Positions 51,279 through 60,143 of a stretch of 64,000 bases of DNA are shown piece by piece. Position 1 is the first letter of the stretch. Every line of letters begins with the position of its first letter. The DNA lies in assembly GCA_005502925.1 (NCBI GenBank), contig SCPD01000022.1:45074-109073 (forward strand). Reading direction: 5' to 3'. Source of the DNA: Rhizobiales bacterium Y(2018) (GTDB lineage Bacteria > Pseudomonadota > Alphaproteobacteria > Rhizobiales > Aestuariivirgaceae). The position numbers were made by a program, and so were the translations under genes. A model generated the notes under the pieces. It was not told where the DNA came from. It did not search any database and saw only the letters and a program-made list of their open reading frames with translations.

Positions 51279-52283
51279 TTGAACGCGCCCGTATTCATCC
51301 ACGCATGGTTCAGGTCAGGCAGCACCTGGTTCTGGACGAAGCTGCGCCAGGACAGCGGTATCCGCGCCTATTACGAGCCCCTGAACGAGGAACTCGCGGT
51401 ATGGACGCCCGAGGCCATCCGCCGGGGGCCGACCAAGGCCTTCGAGGGCGACAATCACCCGCCGCTCGATAGACATTACTTTTACGAGTATCTCGAGCTC
51501 ATCGAGCAGCGCCGGCTGCTCTTCGAACCATCGCTGTCCTATGAAAGATACTTCCTCGCACCCGACGAAGCAGATCCGGCACTCGAACGCTATCTCGCGA
51601 ACCTCATCTCCTCGGCGCAGGAGAACGGCTTGCGGCCCGCGCTCTGCTTTTGCCGCAGCCAGATGCGCGCGCTGTGGATGGAGCGCCGCTTCGGCGGCAC
51701 GCATCTCTGCCAGATCAGGGGACCCATGGACCAATGGCTGTCGTTCGGCCGGCATGACTATTTCAAGCAGCGCACCCTGCTCACCGGCTTCCTGCTGAAC
51801 CGGCGATATCCGGGATGCCTTGAGTCCTTGAACGGATTCCAGGATCTCTACCGCGCCTGGCAGACGGGACAGTCAATCCAGTATCGCGACCAGGATTGCC
51901 TGGAAATATTCTGTGTGCTGTGGATCGCCTCCGCGCTGCAGTCGCTGGCGGCGAGCACCATCATCCTGGACATCGACCGGCTGGGAGCGGACCCGGCATT
52001 ACGCGCCGCCACGGCAGAGGACCTGCGGCAGGCCGGCCTTCCGCATGATCTCGACGACTGCCGGCCGCCGGCGGCGACGGACCGACCGGACCTGCGCAGG
52101 GCCATCGAGGCGGCGCTCGCCCGCGCGGCCGCCTTGATCAGCACCACGTCACACCGGCCGTTGCTGCCGCCGGCCGAGCATGATGCCGAACTGTCCGGAA
52201 AGCTCGCGCAGCTTTCGCCGGGCAACCGCGCTTTCCTTGCGGCCGCCCTGCCGAAGGGAAGAGAGCCGGCTCGGCTTGTCTGA
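51279..52283 (+). CDS. Sulfotransferase-like P-loop protein
   Basis: A 334-residue protein. Its start VFIHAWFRSGSTWFWTKLRQ resembles the 5'-phosphosulfate loop of PAPS-dependent sulfotransferases (RSGSTW). A second candidate motif is LCFCRSQMRALWM near residue 125 and RGPMDQWLSFG near 148, where family members bind the 3'-phosphate. I infer transfer of sulfate to a glycan or protein, with moderate certainty. TTG at 51279 is chosen from the first residues; GGGTGG is upstream. It converges with the FkbM gene. Confidence 0.6.
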   Translation: MNAPVFIHAWFRSGSTWFWTKLRQDSGIRAYYEPLNEELAVWTPEAIRRGPTKAFEGDNHPPLDRHYFYEYLELIEQRRLLFEPSLSYERYFLAPDEADPALERYLANLISSAQENGLRPALCFCRSQMRALWMERRFGGTHLCQIRGPMDQWLSFGRHDYFKQRTLLTGFLLNRRYPGCLESLNGFQDLYRAWQTGQSIQYRDQDCLEIFCVLWIASALQSLAASTIILDIDRLGADPALRAATAEDLRQAGLPHDLDDCRPPAATDRPDLRRAIEAALARAAALISTTSHRPLLPPAEHDAELSGKLAQLSPGNRAFLAAALPKGREPARLV

Positions 52284-52295
52284 ACAGAACAGTTT

Positions 52296-53141
52296 TTATT
52301 TGGCCCGAAATGCGCTCAGTATTGGCAATCCGCCATTGACGTCAGAAGATCCTTTAGCCTGAGGCAAGGGAAGCAGCTGTTTGCTCCTGCTCTGATGCCG
52401 AAATAATATATTTCGGTCGAAACCATCGACTTTTATGCGTGTTCTGTTGAAGTTGTCGTGTCTAAATCGATGCGATATGAACCACTGACCAATATAGCCA
52501 ATCTGGCTCAAAGTGCCGATGATCGTGTCGACGCTTACGGCGTCATTTGCCTCGATAAACAGATCAGGCTTATGCTTTGATATTATCTGTTTGGATCCCT
52601 TCAGTACTTCAGTTTCAAAACCCTCTGCATCCACTTTGATAAAGTCGATGTTCGAGAGGGACGATATTTCCGGATCATTGTCGAGCGAAATCACCTCCAC
52701 GGCTTCTCGCCAAACAGAACCTTTGAATTTTTCTTCACTACTGAAGCCCTTCGAAAGTGAGAACGATCCGTAGTTCCAAGTAGTGCTGTAATCGCAAACT
52801 TCGATTTGGGCTGTGCCTGTCGTGGAACCGACCCCTTGATGCCTGGCGGTCACATTGAGGCAGTTGTTGATCGCGAGATTTCCGCACAGAACATGAAATA
52901 TGGGGCGTTGCGGCTCGAAGCAGTAAACTCTTCCTTCCTTGCAGATCTTGGCGAGTGGTACTGCGTGACCTCCAATATTCGATCCGACTTCTATGCAAAC
53001 ACCGTTCGGCGGAAGCAGAAACCTGAAAAGCTCCACTTCAGTTTCGGACCACTCTCCATACATATCGAAAAATATGCTGATCATGTCGCCGCGAATTAAT
53101 ATGAAACGCCCCCATCGGCATTCCTTTATGAACGTATCCAC
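52296..53141 (-). CDS. FkbM family methyltransferase
   Basis: A 281-residue SAM-dependent O-methyltransferase of the FkbM group: GVCIEVGSNIGGHAVPLAKI (motif I), VYCFEPQRPIFHVL, and IDFIKVDAEGFETEVLKGS. Enzymes of this family often methylate sugars of surface glycans. The coding DNA is visibly richer in A and T than all its neighbours, suggesting later acquisition. GTG at 53141 follows AGAGGTGAACGAACA; a TTG ten codons earlier is an alternative. A family-2 repeat lies directly upstream. Confidence 0.85.
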   Translation of the reverse strand: MDTFIKECRWGRFILIRGDMISIFFDMYGEWSETEVELFRFLLPPNGVCIEVGSNIGGHAVPLAKICKEGRVYCFEPQRPIFHVLCGNLAINNCLNVTARHQGVGSTTGTAQIEVCDYSTTWNYGSFSLSKGFSSEEKFKGSVWREAVEVISLDNDPEISSLSNIDFIKVDAEGFETEVLKGSKQIISKHKPDLFIEANDAVSVDTIIGTLSQIGYIGQWFISHRFRHDNFNRTRIKVDGFDRNILFRHQSRSKQLLPLPQAKGSSDVNGGLPILSAFRAK

Positions 53142-53193
53142 TGTTCGTTCACCTCTATGAACTGCTCTCAATTCGTCGGATGCACTACGCCCT

Positions 53194-53306
53194 AGATCAC
53201 GATCACTTTAGGTCGGATCGACCTAAAGTGATAACGTGATCGGAATCTTAAATTTAGCGCGTGATCGGACGGAAAACCGATGCCCACTTTTCCTGATCAC
53301 GCGCTA
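53194..53306. repeat. Palindromic intergenic repeat, family 2
   Basis: It consists of two perfect hairpins: ATCACTTTAGGTCG-gat-CGACCTAAAGTGAT (53202-53232), and TAGCGCGTGATC pairing with GATCACGCGCTA (53255-53306). It matches 48887-49000 at most positions and lies between the FkbM and TPR-GT9 genes. Confidence 0.85.
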
Positions 53307-55363
53307 GGCCGAAGTTCCGCGAGACGATCCTTCACGGCCGACACCACATCCTTCCAATTGCCGAGCGCGGACTGGCGGAAGAGTGTCGCGGTCGGATACC
53401 AGGGGCTGTCGCTGCGCTCCAGGAGCCAGCGCCAGTCCGCACCATATTTCAGCAGCACGAAGGTCATGCAGCCCAAGGCGCCGGCGAGATGGGCGATGGC
53501 GGTGTCGATGGTGATGACGAGATCGAGTTGCCCCAGCAAGGCGGCGCTGTCGTCGAAAGTCTTGATGTCGCGGCCGAGATCCGCGACGCCGTGGCGTTTC
53601 AGCACGACCTCCTCCTCAGGCGTCGTGTCGATCTGCAGGGAGACGAAGCGCAGGTTCGAACTATCGAAGAGTGTAGAGACCTGCTCGATGGGGATGGAGC
53701 GTCCAGGCGGCTGGCGGTTGCCGCGCCAGGCGATGCCGACATTCGGCCGTCCCGCTTCACGTGCCCCCGCCCACTTCTTTCGCGCCGCCTCGGAGGCCCT
53801 GAGATAGGGAGTCGTGCCGGGAATATCCGCCGGGGTGAAGGATTTCATGGCGAGCGGCAGGCTCGTATAGGGAATCCGCGTGTCGAGCCCCGGCGGACAC
53901 TCCTCGCGCCCGCAGATCGCGATATCCGGAAAGCTCGCTTTGACGAGATCGAGGAGCGGCGGGGCCACCTGCCAGTGCGCCTCGCATTGTTTCGACACGT
54001 CGGGAATGTAGCGCAGCATCTGCAGGACGTCGCCGAAACGCTGTTCCCACTGCACCAGGAGCTTGCGCCCCTTGATGTCGTCCGTGCCCAGCAGCGGCAG
54101 TCCGTATTCCGGCAGCTTCTCGTACACCGACAGATGCAGCCGTTGCTCATAGGCTTCCCAGGCCTCGCGCGATGGGCCGAAGGCGAGCAGCGAGTTGGCG
54201 CGGTTCCATTGCGCCTCGGGATAGCCGGGGCGCCGCGCCAGGGCATCATCGAGGATGGCAATGGCTTTGTCGTGTTGAGCCAGCTCCTGCAGCGCACCCG
54301 CCATGTTGATGCGGGCGTCGTCCTTGTCCGGATTCCTGTCGATGCAGTCGCGGTAGGCGGCGACCGCCTCCTCGTATCTGAACAGCGCTCCCAGCGCATT
54401 GCCCTTCGAAAGCAGCCAGTCGGTCTTTTCCGGCTCGACCAGAAGGGCAGCCTCGATGTTGCGCAGCGCTTCGGTACTGCGTTCGAGCTTCAGCAGCGCG
54501 AGGCCGAGATTATGATAGGCCTCGCCCATGGCGGGATTGATGGCGAGCGCCGTCTCGAAGGCCTTCACGCTCTCTTCCTGCCGGTTGAGCTTATTGAGCG
54601 AGACGCCCTTGTTGAGCCAGGCGAAGAGATGCGCGCCGTTGAGCCGGATGGCGTTATCGAAATCGGCGATCGCCTGCTGATCCGCCCCCATGACCTGCAG
54701 CGTGGCGCCGCGGTTGTTGAAGCCGTCCGCATAGCGCGGATTGATCTCGATCGACGTCGAGAAGGCAGCGATCGCGGCTTTCTTGTCGCCCAGTGCCTTA
54801 TGTGCATTGCCGAGCTCGAACCAGGCGTTCCAGTCCTTGCCATCGAGGGCGATGGCGCGGTTGAACGATTGGCTGGCGAGGCGAGGTTCGCCGAGTCCGA
54901 GGAACAGGCTGCCCAGCACCGCATGAAGATCGCCGCGCTGCGGCAAGGCCTGCACCGCCTGGGTGAAGGCCTCGATGGCCTGGCGCCTGTCGCCGAGCGC
55001 GACCAGGCAGTGGCCCATCAGCGCATGCGCCTCGCCCGCTATGGCGGGATTGGCGAAAGCCTTCTGGCAGAGCGCCATGGCATTGGCCTGGCGGCCACAG
55101 ACATGCTCGATCTCCGCCCGCATAATGGGCTGGCGCGGGTCGTTGGCGGCAAGGCCCGACAGGCTGGCCAAGCCACGCCACAAAGCTTGCTCGCGCGGCG
55201 CCAGGCTTTCGCCCTTGAGCCACTGTGCGGCTGCGGGCGACAGCAGACCCTCCGACTTCGCGGCGTCCACCGCGGCGTCGACTTGGCCGCCGGCTGCCAG
55301 GGATAGCGACTTGCGCAGCGCCTCGCCGAATTTCGCGGTTTCAGGACGAGAATGTTTGAGCAT
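53297..55363 (-). CDS. Large TPR protein with GT9-like glycosyltransferase domain
   Basis: A 688-residue relative of the protein encoded at 37951-39369. About nine TPR units cover residues 70-405 (for example NAWFELGNAHKALGDKKAAI, AYHNLGLALLKLERSTEAL). The C-terminal part (about 430-680) shows the same GT9-like blocks: LLVQWEQRFGDVLQMLRYI, GIAWRGNRQPPGRS and ITIDTAIAHLAGALG with DWRW. The TPR array could hold a repetitive protein substrate while the GT domain acts. Its last residues overlap the family-2 repeat by about 10 bases. Confidence 0.82.
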   Translation of the reverse strand: MLKHSRPETAKFGEALRKSLSLAAGGQVDAAVDAAKSEGLLSPAAAQWLKGESLAPREQALWRGLASLSGLAANDPRQPIMRAEIEHVCGRQANAMALCQKAFANPAIAGEAHALMGHCLVALGDRRQAIEAFTQAVQALPQRGDLHAVLGSLFLGLGEPRLASQSFNRAIALDGKDWNAWFELGNAHKALGDKKAAIAAFSTSIEINPRYADGFNNRGATLQVMGADQQAIADFDNAIRLNGAHLFAWLNKGVSLNKLNRQEESVKAFETALAINPAMGEAYHNLGLALLKLERSTEALRNIEAALLVEPEKTDWLLSKGNALGALFRYEEAVAAYRDCIDRNPDKDDARINMAGALQELAQHDKAIAILDDALARRPGYPEAQWNRANSLLAFGPSREAWEAYEQRLHLSVYEKLPEYGLPLLGTDDIKGRKLLVQWEQRFGDVLQMLRYIPDVSKQCEAHWQVAPPLLDLVKASFPDIAICGREECPPGLDTRIPYTSLPLAMKSFTPADIPGTTPYLRASEAARKKWAGAREAGRPNVGIAWRGNRQPPGRSIPIEQVSTLFDSSNLRFVSLQIDTTPEEEVVLKRHGVADLGRDIKTFDDSAALLGQLDLVITIDTAIAHLAGALGCMTFVLLKYGADWRWLLERSDSPWYPTATLFRQSALGNWKDVVSAVKDRLAELRPSA

Positions 55364-55625
55364 CGACCAGGACCTTCACCAAACCAAAGCACATGCACGA
55401 GGTGCCAGAACCTGAAGCACGGGAGGTTCCGGGCCGGCCCTGAGATAGACGGGCTTCCCTCCATAATGCAATTCCCAAGGGAAGCCTATCCGTCCCGGGG
55501 CACCGCTGCCCAATTCTGCGTCCAGCCCTTGACCTTCCCATGATTGGAACCCCCATCTTCAACTCCAATCGTTTCATTGCCGCGCGCCGGAACAGGCGGT
55601 TCGGCCCATCGAAAGTGTATGTCTC

Positions 55626-56870
55626 ATGGCACGCAAAGCCACAGTCCTTCTGCTCGCGACCGCCCTTGTCACCGGCGGCGTCGCCTTTACGTATCGCGAC
55701 GCATTGGCGCCCTATGTCGGAAGCATCCTCGTACCGATGTCGCCGCGCGAGGCGATTGGCGCTGTACCGCCCGCGCCCGCGCCACCGCCTCAGGTGCCGG
55801 TGGCGGAAGTGGTCACGCGCGAAGTGGCGCCATGGTCGGAATTCACCGGTTTTGTCGCAGCCGTCGGCAGCGTCGAGCTCCGGCCGCGCGTCGGCGGCGC
55901 CATAGAGCATGTGAGCGTTCCCGAGGGCGAGATCGTCGCCGAAGGCCAGCTTCTGTTCCAGATCGATCCGCGTCCCTTCGAAGTGGCTGTCGAGACCGCG
56001 CAAGCACAACTGCGGCAGGCCGAAGCGTTGCGCGCGCAAGCGGAAACGGATTTTCAACGCGCCGACAAGCTCGTGCCCAACGGCACGATCTCGCGCAAGT
56101 CCCATGACGATGCCTCGGCGAAACGGCGCGAGCGGCAGGCACAAGTGGAAGCGGCCGCAGCCGCGGTCGCGGCCGCGCGGCTCGATCTCTCCTATGCGCA
56201 GGTCACCGCGCCCATTACCGGACGGGTCGATCGCGCGCTGGTGACGAAGGGCAATCTGGTCGCGGGCGGCAATGCCGGGGCCGCGACGCTCCTCACCACG
56301 ATCGTCTCGATCGATCCGGTGCATGTCTATTTCGATATCGACGAGCCCGCTTATCTCGATCTCATCACCCGGGCGCGGCCCGACGGGAGCGGACGCGCCG
56401 CGGCGAGGCTTCCGGTGCGGATCGCGCTGGTGACGGAGAGTGGTTTCCCGCATGAGGGCGTTCTCGATTTCATCGGCAACGGCATCGATCGCGGCACCGG
56501 CACTGTGCGGGCGCGCGCCGTCATCCCCAATCGCGATGGACGCTTCGCCCCAGGTCTTTTCGCACGGGTGAGGCTTGCCACCGACATGCCGCGGCAGACG
56601 GTCCTCATCAATGACCTGGCGGTCGGCACCGACCAGGGCCGCCGCTATGTGCTGGTGCTCGACGCGGGGAACAAGGCGGAATACCGCCCGGTGGAGCTCG
56701 GGCCGATGATCGACGGCCTGCGGGTCGTCGCCCGTGGTCTCACCTCCGGCGAGACCATCATCATGAAAGGGCTGGTCCGTCCCGGCATGGAAGTATCGCC
56801 ACAGCTCGTTTCGATGGCGGTCGCCGCCAACGGCAAAACCGACCTTGCAGCAAAGGCGGCCGCGCAATGA
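55626..56870 (+). CDS. RND efflux membrane-fusion (periplasmic adaptor) protein
   Basis: A 414-residue MexE/AcrA-type adaptor. It has an N-terminal membrane anchor (ATVLLLATALVTGGVAF), then the barrel-sandwich lipoyl halves (VELRPRVGGAIEHVSVPEGE and YAQVTAPITGRVDRALVTKG), a short alpha-hairpin between them and a C-terminal beta-barrel. It links the inner-membrane pump encoded next to an outer-membrane channel not present here. The stop overlaps the pump ATG by four bases. Confidence 0.93.
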   Translation: MARKATVLLLATALVTGGVAFTYRDALAPYVGSILVPMSPREAIGAVPPAPAPPPQVPVAEVVTREVAPWSEFTGFVAAVGSVELRPRVGGAIEHVSVPEGEIVAEGQLLFQIDPRPFEVAVETAQAQLRQAEALRAQAETDFQRADKLVPNGTISRKSHDDASAKRRERQAQVEAAAAAVAAARLDLSYAQVTAPITGRVDRALVTKGNLVAGGNAGAATLLTTIVSIDPVHVYFDIDEPAYLDLITRARPDGSGRAAARLPVRIALVTESGFPHEGVLDFIGNGIDRGTGTVRARAVIPNRDGRFAPGLFARVRLATDMPRQTVLINDLAVGTDQGRRYVLVLDAGNKAEYRPVELGPMIDGLRVVARGLTSGETIIMKGLVRPGMEVSPQLVSMAVAANGKTDLAAKAAAQ

Positions 56871-59800
56871 ACCTGCCACGCTTCTTCGTCGACCGTCCGA
56901 TCTTCGCGGTCGTAATCTCAGTGCTGATGCTGATTGTCGGCGCGGTCGCCTTCGTCAAATTGCCGTTGAGCGAATATCCCGCCGTCACCCCGCCGACCGT
57001 CCAGGTGACCGCGAGTTATCCGGGCGCCAATCCGCAAGTGATCGCCGAGACGGTCGCCTCGCCGCTCGAGCAGGCGATCAACGGCGTCGAAGGCATGCTT
57101 TATATGAGCGCGCAGGCGGCGACCGACGGGCGCATGACGCTCACCGTCACCTTTGCGCAGGGCGTCGATCCCGACATCGCCCAGATCCAGGTGCAGAACC
57201 GCGTCTCGCGCGCGCTGCCGCGCCTGCCGGAAGAAGTGCAGCGCATCGGTGTCGTCACCCAGAAGATATCCCCCGACGTGCTGATGGTCGTGCATCTCCT
57301 CTCGCCCGACAAACGGTATGATCCGCTTTATGTCTCGAACTATGCCATCCTTCAGGTGCGCGATGTGCTGGCGCGGCTCTCCGGCGTCGGTGACGTGGCC
57401 GTCTGGGGTGCCGGCGAATATGCCATGCGCATCTGGATCGACCCCGGCAAGGCCGCCGCCCGTGGCCTCACCGCGAGCGATGTGGTTGCGGCGATCCGCG
57501 AGCAGAACATGCAGGTCGCCGCGGGCTCCGTCGGCCAGCAGCCGCAGGCCTCAGCCGAGTTCCAGGTCACCGTCAATACGCTGGGGCGGCTGGCGAGCGA
57601 AGAGCAGTTCGGTGACATCGTCGTCAAGACCGGCGCCGATGGCCAGATCACCAGCTTGCGCGACATCGCCCGCATCGAGCTCGGCGCCGATGCCTATGCA
57701 TTGCGCAGCCTCCTCGATGGCGAACCCGCGGTGGCCCTGCAGATCGCCCAGAGTCCGCGAGCCAATGCGCTCGACGTCTCGAACGCGGTGCGCGGCGCCA
57801 TGGAAGAGCTCAAGCGCGACTTTCCCGAAGGCCTCGATTATCGCATCGCCTATGACCCGACCGTGTTCGTCCGCGCCTCTCTGGAAGCGGTCGCGGTCAC
57901 GCTGCTCGAGGCGGTCCTGCTGGTCGTGCTCGTGGTCGTGCTGTTCCTGCAGACCTGGCGGGCCTCGATCATCCCGCTCGTCGCGGTGCCGATCTCACTC
58001 ATCGGCACATTCGCGGTGATGCACCTCCTCGGCTTCTCGCTCAACACGCTTTCGCTGTTCGGCCTGGTGCTGTCGATCGGCATCGTCGTCGACGACGCGA
58101 TCGTCGTCGTGGAGAATGTCGAGCGCCATATCGGCCTCGGCGAAGCCCCTAAGGAAGCGGCGCGCCGCGCCATGGGCGAGGTCACCGGGCCGATCGTCGC
58201 CATCACTTCGGTCCTGGCGGCGGTGTTCATTCCGTCCGCCTTCCTTTCCGGCCTTCAGGGCGAATTCTACCGGCAGTTCGCGCTCACCATCGCCATTTCG
58301 ACCATTCTCTCGGCGATCAATTCGCTGACTTTGTCGCCGGCGCTGGCGGGCGTTCTCCTCAAGCCGCATCATGAGGGGGCGCCGAAGGACCGGCTCACGC
58401 GTCTCATCGACCGGCTGCTTGGCGGGTTCTTCCGGCTGTTCAACCGCTTCTTCGACAGCGCCTCCAACGCCTATGTCGGGTCGGTGCGCCGCGCCGTGCG
58501 GATGAGCGGCCTGACTCTCGTTCTTTTCGCCGGCCTCCTCGGCCTTACATGGTTGAGCTTTCAGAGCGTGCCCACAGGCTTCGTGCCGGCGCAGGACAAA
58601 TATTATCTGGTCGGCATCGCCCAATTGCCGTCGGGCGCCTCGCTCGACCGCACCGAGGCGGTGGTCAAGGAAATGTCGAAGATCGCGTTGGCTGAGCCTG
58701 GGGTGGAGAGCGTGGTGGCTTTCCCGGGCCTGTCGGTCAATGGCTTCGTCAACATTCCGAACGCCGCCGTGATATTCGCGATGCTCGACCCGTTCGAGAA
58801 GCGCCGGGATCCGTCCCTGGCGGCCAACGCCATTGCCGGCCGGCTGATGGGCAAATTCAGCCAGATCCCGGACGGTTTCTTGGGCATTTTTCCGCCACCG
58901 GCGGTGCCGGGGCTCGGCACCATTGGCGGGTTCAAGCTGCAGATCGAGGACCGCGCCGGGCTGGGATTCGAGGCTTTGGCCAAGGCGCAGGCCGAGATCA
59001 TGGCGAAGGCGGCGCAAGCGCCGGAGCTCTCCGGCATGCTGGCGAGCTTCCAGGTGAACGCGCCGCAGATCGAGGTCGATGTCAATCGCGTCAAGGCCAA
59101 GGCGCAAGGTGTGCCGCTGACCCAGATCTTCGAGACGCTGCAGGTCAATCTGGGCTCGCTCTATGCCAATGACTTCAACCGTTTCGGCCGCACCTATCGC
59201 GTGATGGTCCAGGCCGATTCGCCCTTCCGCATGCAGGCCGAGGACATTGGCCGCCTGAAGCTGCGCAATGCCGCGGGCGAGATGATTCCGCTCGCCGCTT
59301 TCGTCACGATCTCGCAGAGTGCGGGCCCCGATCGCGTCATGCACTACAATGGCTATCCCTCGGCCGACATCACCGGCAGCCCGGCGCCGGGTTTCTCCTC
59401 CGGTGAGGCGACCGCCGCCATTGAGAAGATCGCCCGCGAGACGCTGCCGGCCGGCATGCAGTTCGAATGGACCGAGCTCACCTTGCAGGAGAAGCTCGCA
59501 GGCAACACGGCATTATTCGTGTTTCCCCTGTCGGTGCTGGTCGCCTTCCTCATCCTGGCCGCGCAATATAACAGCTGGTCGCTGCCCTTCGCGGTGCTGC
59601 TGATCGCGCCGATGGCGCTGCTGTCGGCGATTGCCGGCGTATGGCTCTGGGGTGGCGACAACAATATCTTCACCCAGATCGGGCTCGTCGTGCTGGTCGG
59701 CCTCGCCGCCAAGAACTCGATCCTGATCGTGGAATTCGCGCGCGCCAAGGAGGACGAAGGCCTCGATCCCTTGAGCGCCGTCCTCGAAGCGGCGCGCCTG

Positions 59801-60049
59801 CGTCTGCGGCCGATCCTGATGACGTCCTTCGCCTTCATCGCCGGCGTCGTGCCGCTCGCCATGGCGACGGGCGCCGGCGCCGAGATGCGCCAGGCCATGG
59901 GCATCGCCGTATTCACCGGCATGCTGGGCGTGACGCTGTTCGGCCTGGTGCTGACGCCGGTGTTTTATGTCGTGGTACGGAGGCTGGCGGAGCGGCGGGG
60001 GACAGGGTCGGAGGAGGTTCCGGGCGTTCTGGTGGCAGAACGCAAATGA
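56867..60049 (+). CDS. RND multidrug efflux transporter (MexF/HAE1 type)
   Basis: A 1060-residue pump, the usual HAE1 length. It has the N-terminal signature FFVDRPIFAVVISVLMLIVG, the two large periplasmic loops, and the proton-relay aspartates in transmembrane segment 4 (GIVVDDAIVVVENVERH). The second half repeats the plan (LLIAPMALLSAIAGVW, LVVLVGLAAKNSILIVEFA). It exports lipophilic compounds using the proton gradient. No local regulator gene is apparent; the 262-bp region upstream is shared with the divergent TPR-GT9 gene. Confidence 0.95.
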   Translation: MNLPRFFVDRPIFAVVISVLMLIVGAVAFVKLPLSEYPAVTPPTVQVTASYPGANPQVIAETVASPLEQAINGVEGMLYMSAQAATDGRMTLTVTFAQGVDPDIAQIQVQNRVSRALPRLPEEVQRIGVVTQKISPDVLMVVHLLSPDKRYDPLYVSNYAILQVRDVLARLSGVGDVAVWGAGEYAMRIWIDPGKAAARGLTASDVVAAIREQNMQVAAGSVGQQPQASAEFQVTVNTLGRLASEEQFGDIVVKTGADGQITSLRDIARIELGADAYALRSLLDGEPAVALQIAQSPRANALDVSNAVRGAMEELKRDFPEGLDYRIAYDPTVFVRASLEAVAVTLLEAVLLVVLVVVLFLQTWRASIIPLVAVPISLIGTFAVMHLLGFSLNTLSLFGLVLSIGIVVDDAIVVVENVERHIGLGEAPKEAARRAMGEVTGPIVAITSVLAAVFIPSAFLSGLQGEFYRQFALTIAISTILSAINSLTLSPALAGVLLKPHHEGAPKDRLTRLIDRLLGGFFRLFNRFFDSASNAYVGSVRRAVRMSGLTLVLFAGLLGLTWLSFQSVPTGFVPAQDKYYLVGIAQLPSGASLDRTEAVVKEMSKIALAEPGVESVVAFPGLSVNGFVNIPNAAVIFAMLDPFEKRRDPSLAANAIAGRLMGKFSQIPDGFLGIFPPPAVPGLGTIGGFKLQIEDRAGLGFEALAKAQAEIMAKAAQAPELSGMLASFQVNAPQIEVDVNRVKAKAQGVPLTQIFETLQVNLGSLYANDFNRFGRTYRVMVQADSPFRMQAEDIGRLKLRNAAGEMIPLAAFVTISQSAGPDRVMHYNGYPSADITGSPAPGFSSGEATAAIEKIARETLPAGMQFEWTELTLQEKLAGNTALFVFPLSVLVAFLILAAQYNSWSLPFAVLLIAPMALLSAIAGVWLWGGDNNIFTQIGLVVLVGLAAKNSILIVEFARAKEDEGLDPLSAVLEAARLRLRPILMTSFAFIAGVVPLAMATGAGAEMRQAMGIAVFTGMLGVTLFGLVLTPVFYVVVRRLAERRGTGSEEVPGVLVAERK

Positions 60050-60143
60050 CGGCGGTTGCAGAATAGCGACCGAAGCCAGCCCTGGTCGGCATGAAATTTG
60101 CACTTCGCCTCGGCGAATTCCTCTGTTATCAGCTGAATCCGAG

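Noticed and set aside
55626..60049. RND pump as part of the adhesin or glycan export system
   Set aside because: Motifs are those of a standard HAE1 drug pump, oriented away from the cluster; type V adhesins need no such pump.
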